DNA of 64,000 bases from Pseudomonas baltica. GTDB lineage: Bacteria > Pseudomonadota > Gammaproteobacteria > Pseudomonadales > Pseudomonadaceae. Position 1 is the stretch's first letter, and every line of letters begins with the position of its first letter. Under the pieces are notes generated by a model. That model saw only the letters and a program-made list of their open reading frames with translations, did no database searches and was not told the DNA's origin. The position numbers and the translations under genes were made by a program. Location: contig NZ_JACMYH010000004.1 of NCBI RefSeq assembly GCF_014235765.1, positions 62,001-126,000 on the forward strand, in the 5' to 3' direction. Below are positions 60,172 to 64,000 of this stretch, piece by piece.

Positions 60172-62193
60172 ATGAACCTTTTCAAACTCTTCAACAACGC
60201 CCGCGCAAACAGCCAGGGCGCCGTGAGCCTGAGTTGCACGGCCGGTGAGCTGGACCGTGCCCTGGCCGGTTTGCGCGCGGATCCCGTGCTGGTGACAGGT
60301 TTCGTCTCGCCCCACCTGGACATCGACAAGGTCGCGGCCAGCGTCAGGCAGCGCTTTCCCAATGGCATCATCAGCCTGTGCACCACCTCGGGTGAGCTGT
60401 GCAACAGCGCCGATGGCCTGTACTGCGCCGCAGGCGAGCATTGGGACCGTATCGTCCTGCAGTGCTTCGAGCGCAGCGTGATTGCCTCGGCGGAAGTGGT
60501 CATGGTGCCGCTGGAGTGCGAAGACATCCGCAAGGGCGGCAAACGCATGGAGATGCGCGAGCGCATCGAAAAGCTGGTCAACAACATCAAGCGCGTGCAG
60601 GTCAGCACGACCATCGACCACCGCGACACCCTCGCCTATGTGGTGTTCGACGGGCTGTCGGCGTCCGAATCGTTCTTCATGGAGGCGCTCTACGAGTCCG
60701 GTCGTTTTCCATGCCTGTTCGTCGGCGGTTCCGCCGGCGGCAAATCGGACTTCCAGAAAACCCTGATCCACGACGGCAAACGCAGCTACCAGAACCACGC
60801 CCAGATCGTCTTCCTGAAGACGGCTCCGGATATCCGGTTCGGTGTGTTCAAAAGCCAGAACTTCGAACCGGTCGGGCTGACGTTCAGCGTGCTCACCGCC
60901 TCCGTCGAAGACCGCACCATCGACCAGGTGATCGACAGTAACGGCAACATCATGAGCATGGTGCAGGCCCTGTGCAACGCCTTCAAATGCGACAGCCACT
61001 CCCTGGAAAAGAACCTGGCCGAGTACTCGTTCGCCATCCGTGTCGGCAGTGAATTGTTCGTGCGCTCCATTGCCCGCATCGACCACGCCCAGCAGATCAT
61101 CCAACTGTTCTGCGACGTCGCACCGGGCGAAGAGCTGGTCATGGTCAAGCGTACGCCGTTGCGTCAGGCCACGGAAAAAGACTACCGACAGTTCCTGCAA
61201 GGTAAGGGCGGCCAGCCGGTCGCCGCCATTCTCAACGACTGCATCTTGCGCAGGCTCAACAACGCCAATGACCTGGGCAGCATGCGCGGGCTCTTTGGCG
61301 ATGTGCCGGTGGTGGGCTTTTCGACCTTCGGCGAAATCCTCGGTCTGAACCTCAACCAGACCCTGACCGCGATCTTCTTCTTCCACGTCGCCAAGGGTGC
61401 TTCGTTCACCGACGAATACGTGGACCGCTTCATCGCTCACTACGGCGAATTCAAAGCGTTCTTCCTGCGCCGCCAACTGAAGAAAATGGTTGGCTTGAAT
61501 CACGTAGTGGTCAAACAGATCGAAGCCTTCAAACGCAACGACTTCACCAGCGCCCTCGACACCCGCGGCCTGGACAACGGCATCCTTCCCGTTTTCAAAG
61601 GCCTCGCGGCCCTGGGCCAGGTGCTCGCCGACGCGGGCGAGCAACAGGAGCAGATGGCCACCCAGATCAAGCATTACTCCGGCGAACTGCACCTTTCCAT
61701 GGACGACCTGGCGGCCACCATCGACCGGCAGAACACCGTTTCCAGCCAGGCCGGCAGCACCGTCGAAGACCTTGCCCGGCAGGCGGACGAAGCGGTGGTG
61801 GGCGCACGTGCGCTGGCCAGTTCGAGCCTGCAGATCCAGTCCATCGTGCAGGTGATCCAGCAGATTGCCGGGCAGACCAATTTGCTTGCGTTGAACGCTG
61901 CTATCGAAGCAGCCCGCGCTGGCGAACTGGGCAGAGGGTTTGCAGTGGTGGCTGACGAGGTGCGCAAGCTGGCGGAGATCACCCGCAAGAATGCGGCGGA
62001 TATCGGCGTGGATGTCGACTTGCTGTCGAGCGAGATTCAGCGCGTGGCTCAGCAGATCGAAGACCAGTCCACAGGGGTGGGCGCGCTGAGGGAGATGCTG
62101 GATACCCTGGAGGCATCGAGCCAGGCCACGGAAGGCACGGCGAGGCGGACCAAGGGGATTGCGGATACGTTGACCGGGCTGACGCGGGGGTAG
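60172..62193 (+). CDS. Soluble chemoreceptor with FIST sensor domain and MCP signalling domain
   Basis: A 673-residue protein with no transmembrane helix. The N-terminal half (about 15-390) matches FIST and FIST_C ([48 protein letters not shown]), a ligand-binding sensor for amino-acid-like or small molecules. The C-terminal ~190 residues are an MCP signalling hairpin ([35 protein letters not shown]) that would couple to CheA/CheW. The protein ends soon after the helical bundle, without a CheR-docking pentapeptide. ATG 60172 begins the FIST fold. A cytoplasmic receptor reporting an intracellular metabolite is likely. Confidence 0.88.
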   Translation: MNLFKLFNNARANSQGAVSLSCTAGELDRALAGLRADPVLVTGFVSPHLDIDKVAASVRQRFPNGIISLCTTSGELCNSADGLYCAAGEHWDRIVLQCFERSVIASAEVVMVPLECEDIRKGGKRMEMRERIEKLVNNIKRVQVSTTIDHRDTLAYVVFDGLSASESFFMEALYESGRFPCLFVGGSAGGKSDFQKTLIHDGKRSYQNHAQIVFLKTAPDIRFGVFKSQNFEPVGLTFSVLTASVEDRTIDQVIDSNGNIMSMVQALCNAFKCDSHSLEKNLAEYSFAIRVGSELFVRSIARIDHAQQIIQLFCDVAPGEELVMVKRTPLRQATEKDYRQFLQGKGGQPVAAILNDCILRRLNNANDLGSMRGLFGDVPVVGFSTFGEILGLNLNQTLTAIFFFHVAKGASFTDEYVDRFIAHYGEFKAFFLRRQLKKMVGLNHVVVKQIEAFKRNDFTSALDTRGLDNGILPVFKGLAALGQVLADAGEQQEQMATQIKHYSGELHLSMDDLAATIDRQNTVSSQAGSTVEDLARQADEAVVGARALASSSLQIQSIVQVIQQIAGQTNLLALNAAIEAARAGELGRGFAVVADEVRKLAEITRKNAADIGVDVDLLSSEIQRVAQQIEDQSTGVGALREMLDTLEASSQATEGTARRTKGIADTLTGLTRG

Positions 62194-62246
62194 GGGAGCT
62201 TTGCGCAGGTTGGCGATCGGTCATGACGTCGAGTCTGCTCCGGTAC

Positions 62247-63101
62247 TCAAAGCCTGAACCCCTCGACGATATGCTCGGCCAACGCATCGATCATCGGCGA
62301 CCGGGTATCTGGGTTGCGCAGCAGCATGATGCTCGCCAATGGCAACAAGGGCATGCCCTCGGCTTCGCCGATGATCCGCAGCCCCGGCGTGATCAGGCTC
62401 TGCAACTGTGCGGTGACCGCCAGGCCAACGCCGACCGCGGCCATTATCGCCGCGAGGCTGGGGCTGGAGTAGGCGATCCGGTACGGCTTCTGCGCGGCGT
62501 CCAAGGCATTGCACGCCCATATCCGGCAAAAACAGTCGGTATTGAACATCGCCAGTGGCACGGGCGTTTGTTCATGGAGAAAAAAGCCCTCGGCTTCGGC
62601 CCACACGAAGCGTTCCTGACGCAGCAGCTGGCCGACTTCGCGCCCGGGCTCACGGGTAACGATCGTCAGATCCAAATCCTTGCGTTGCATCAATTGCCGG
62701 GAGCTCTCGCAATGGACCTCCACCTGCACCAGCGGAAACGCCTGGGCGAAGCCGGACAAGATCCCCGGCAGAAAGCGCATGGCGTAGTCGTCCGGAGTGC
62801 CGATGCGCACGGTGCCGACCATGTGCGGCTCGCGCAGGGTGGTGAACACTTCGCTGTGCAATTTGAGAATGCGGCGCGCGTAACCCAGCAGAATCTGCCC
62901 TTCAGCCGTCAGCTTCACCTGCCGGCCATCACGTTCGAACAATTGCCGACACAGCACGTCCTCCTCGAGCCGCTTCATCTGCATGCTCACTGCCGATTGA
63001 GTGCGGTTAACCCGCTCGCCGGCCTTGGTGAAACCGCCTTCATCGGCGATGGCCACGAAAGTACGCAGGACTTCCGAGTCGATGCTCTGGTAATGGGACA
63101 T
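62247..63101 (-). CDS. LysR-type regulator
   Basis: A 284-residue LysR protein: HTH (about residues 10-65; GGFTKAGERVNRTQSAVSMQMKRLE) and effector domain (MVGTVRIGTPDDYAMRFLPGIL). Divergent from the DUF1127 gene 95 bp away, so likely its regulator. It converges with the chemoreceptor gene, 53 bp apart. Target and effector unknown. Confidence 0.85.
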   Translation of the reverse strand: MSHYQSIDSEVLRTFVAIADEGGFTKAGERVNRTQSAVSMQMKRLEEDVLCRQLFERDGRQVKLTAEGQILLGYARRILKLHSEVFTTLREPHMVGTVRIGTPDDYAMRFLPGILSGFAQAFPLVQVEVHCESSRQLMQRKDLDLTIVTREPGREVGQLLRQERFVWAEAEGFFLHEQTPVPLAMFNTDCFCRIWACNALDAAQKPYRIAYSSPSLAAIMAAVGVGLAVTAQLQSLITPGLRIIGEAEGMPLLPLASIMLLRNPDTRSPMIDALAEHIVEGFRL

Positions 63102-63196
63102 TGATCAATCTCTGAGATGCACAGCATTCAAAACATTCGTTGGATTGATGTTAAGCCTGAACCGAGAATCAAGCCATCAACCCGGAGGATGAGCAG

Positions 63197-63433
63197 ATGA
63201 AAGGTCAAACAATGAATGCCTGTGTTTCGAACGATGGCTGCTGCACCCAAAGTGAATCAGCAAGGTTTTTTGCCAATCCATGGAAGCGTATCGCGCGCTG
63301 GTATGAACTGACTCGGCAACGGCATCAACTCGAGCAGATGAGTGACGCCGGGCTCAAGGACCTGGGCTTGAGCCGGGCGGATATCTATAAAGAGATCGAG
63401 CGCCCGTTCTGGGACGATCCGTTCTGCAAGTAA
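63197..63433 (+). CDS. DUF1127 (YjiS-like) small protein
   Basis: A 78-residue protein with the DUF1127 core (TRQRHQLEQMSDAGLKDLGLSR then ADIYKEIERPFWDD) at residues about 33-75. ATG 63197 has GGAGG nine bases upstream; ATG 63212 is a second option. Two Cys pairs precede the domain (NACVSNDGCC). Such Arg-rich proteins bind RNA or regulate phosphate/carbon metabolism in some alpha-proteobacteria; function here is unknown. Divergent from the LysR gene, which probably controls it. Confidence 0.85.
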   Translation: MKGQTMNACVSNDGCCTQSESARFFANPWKRIARWYELTRQRHQLEQMSDAGLKDLGLSRADIYKEIERPFWDDPFCK

Positions 63434-63587
63434 ATCGGTTTGGCCATCGCCAAAGCAAGACAAACGACGCCGTCATCCGTCTTATGGGCATGCGAGAACA
63501 TTCTCCACCGCGCAGGTGTGCCGGTCGGCTTCTTTGACGTCGACGGCATCCGCTTGCGGGCCTGACCAATGAGGACCGTCTGAAATC

Positions 63588-64000
63588 ATGATTCGTAAAG
63601 TAATTGCAGTGTTCACCGCCTGGCTTCTTGGCGCGGCGATGGCCGCTCATGCGCAGCCGGTCACGCTGGACGGTACCGAGCAATGGACGATGCAAAGCGA
63701 AGGCGGGCTGGAATATCGCATCATGATCAGCCTTCCCGAGGGTGACGTGCCCTACACCGGCGGTTATCCAGTGATCTATCTGTTGGACGGCAATGCCTAT
63801 TTCCCGGCGTTTCATACCGCCAAACGCGCACAGGCCAAATTGCGCGGAGCCATCCTGGTGGCCATCGGTTATCCGAGTGATACGCCCCTGGACTTTGCCC
63901 GGCGCGCGTTCGACCTGACCCCACCTGCGCCCGCCGATCGCAACACACCTCCACAGGGCGGCCAGGATCTGTTTCTCGATTTCATCCAGACGCGCCTGAT
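63588..64000 (+). CDS. Secreted alpha/beta hydrolase (esterase D / Fes-IroE-like), N-terminal part
   Basis: The window ends in this gene. The 137 visible residues begin with a signal peptide (MIRKVIAVFTAWLLGAAMAAH), then MQSEGGLEYRIMISLP, YPVIYLLDGNAYFP and ILVAIGYP, the N-terminal strands of the esterase family that contains Fes and IroE siderophore esterases. The catalytic Ser lies beyond the end. A ribosome site GAGGA is 13 bases before ATG 63588, somewhat far. A periplasmic siderophore esterase is plausible but unproven. Confidence 0.75.
   Translation, partial: MIRKVIAVFTAWLLGAAMAAHAQPVTLDGTEQWTMQSEGGLEYRIMISLPEGDVPYTGGYPVIYLLDGNAYFPAFHTAKRAQAKLRGAILVAIGYPSDTPLDFARRAFDLTPPAPADRNTPPQGGQDLFLDFIQTRL

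Overview
The window looks like chromosomal DNA of a Pseudomonas of the putida/fluorescens lineage. The reasons are high GC with strong G/C third positions, the rpiA/ilvA divergent pair near rppH-ptsP, a TriABC-type RND pump, SfnB-family sulfur genes, PotFGHI-like amine transporters, and three families of short palindromic REP-like repeats in most intergenic gaps. The organism call is inference from gene content; no rRNA or marker gene is present, and I recognise no tRNA, CRISPR, IS element or transposase.

Layout. 1-3.1 kb: 3' end of cysA, an RBBP9-like hydrolase, a short sigma-54 AAA+ protein with a degenerate sigma-54 loop, and an orphan MetQ-like binding protein. 3.2-8.4 kb: triABC-like efflux operon with two membrane-fusion lipoproteins and one RND pump. 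8.6-15.1 kb (minus): sulfur-scavenging block of two tandem SfnB-family flavoproteins, a DszA/NtaA-family monooxygenase and a MetQNI-type transporter. 15.4-22.1 kb: housekeeping genes rpiA, ilvA, a DUF2269 membrane protein, a HAD phosphatase, rppH and ptsP. 22.2-25.6 kb: GhrA-like reductase and a D-malate/tartrate dehydrogenase with a divergent LysR regulator.

25.8-43.9 kb: a large amine/amino-alcohol catabolic region. It has an orphan PotF-like binding protein, GMC oxidoreductase, aldehyde dehydrogenase, LysR, HAD, FAD amine oxidase, bicupin, Lrp, a HAD-like protein without its catalytic motif, class III aminotransferase, PotA-like ATPase, GabD-like dehydrogenase, two permeases and a second PotF-like binding protein. 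The inferred logic is uptake, oxidation or transamination to an aldehyde, then oxidation to an acid; the substrate is not determinable here. 44.2-49.4 kb: a GST, a translationally coupled CHASE2 / small secreted protein / M48 lipoprotein operon, a higBA toxin-antitoxin pair and a small lipoprotein. 49.5-54.0 kb: an IclR-controlled polar amino-acid ABC operon ending in a second FAD oxidase.

54.0-60.0 kb is the accessory part: a DUF2442-HTH protein with a perfect 19-bp palindrome in front, a Fic AMP-transferase-like protein with four operator-like half-sites, tiny ORFs, then an AT-richer segment with an unrecognised four-helix membrane protein, a small ImmA-tail-like protein and an SF1 helicase. 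This last group is my best candidate for an undescribed (possibly defence) system, but that is inference. 60.2-64.0 kb: a soluble FIST-domain chemoreceptor, a LysR regulator divergent from a DUF1127 protein, and the start of a secreted esterase.
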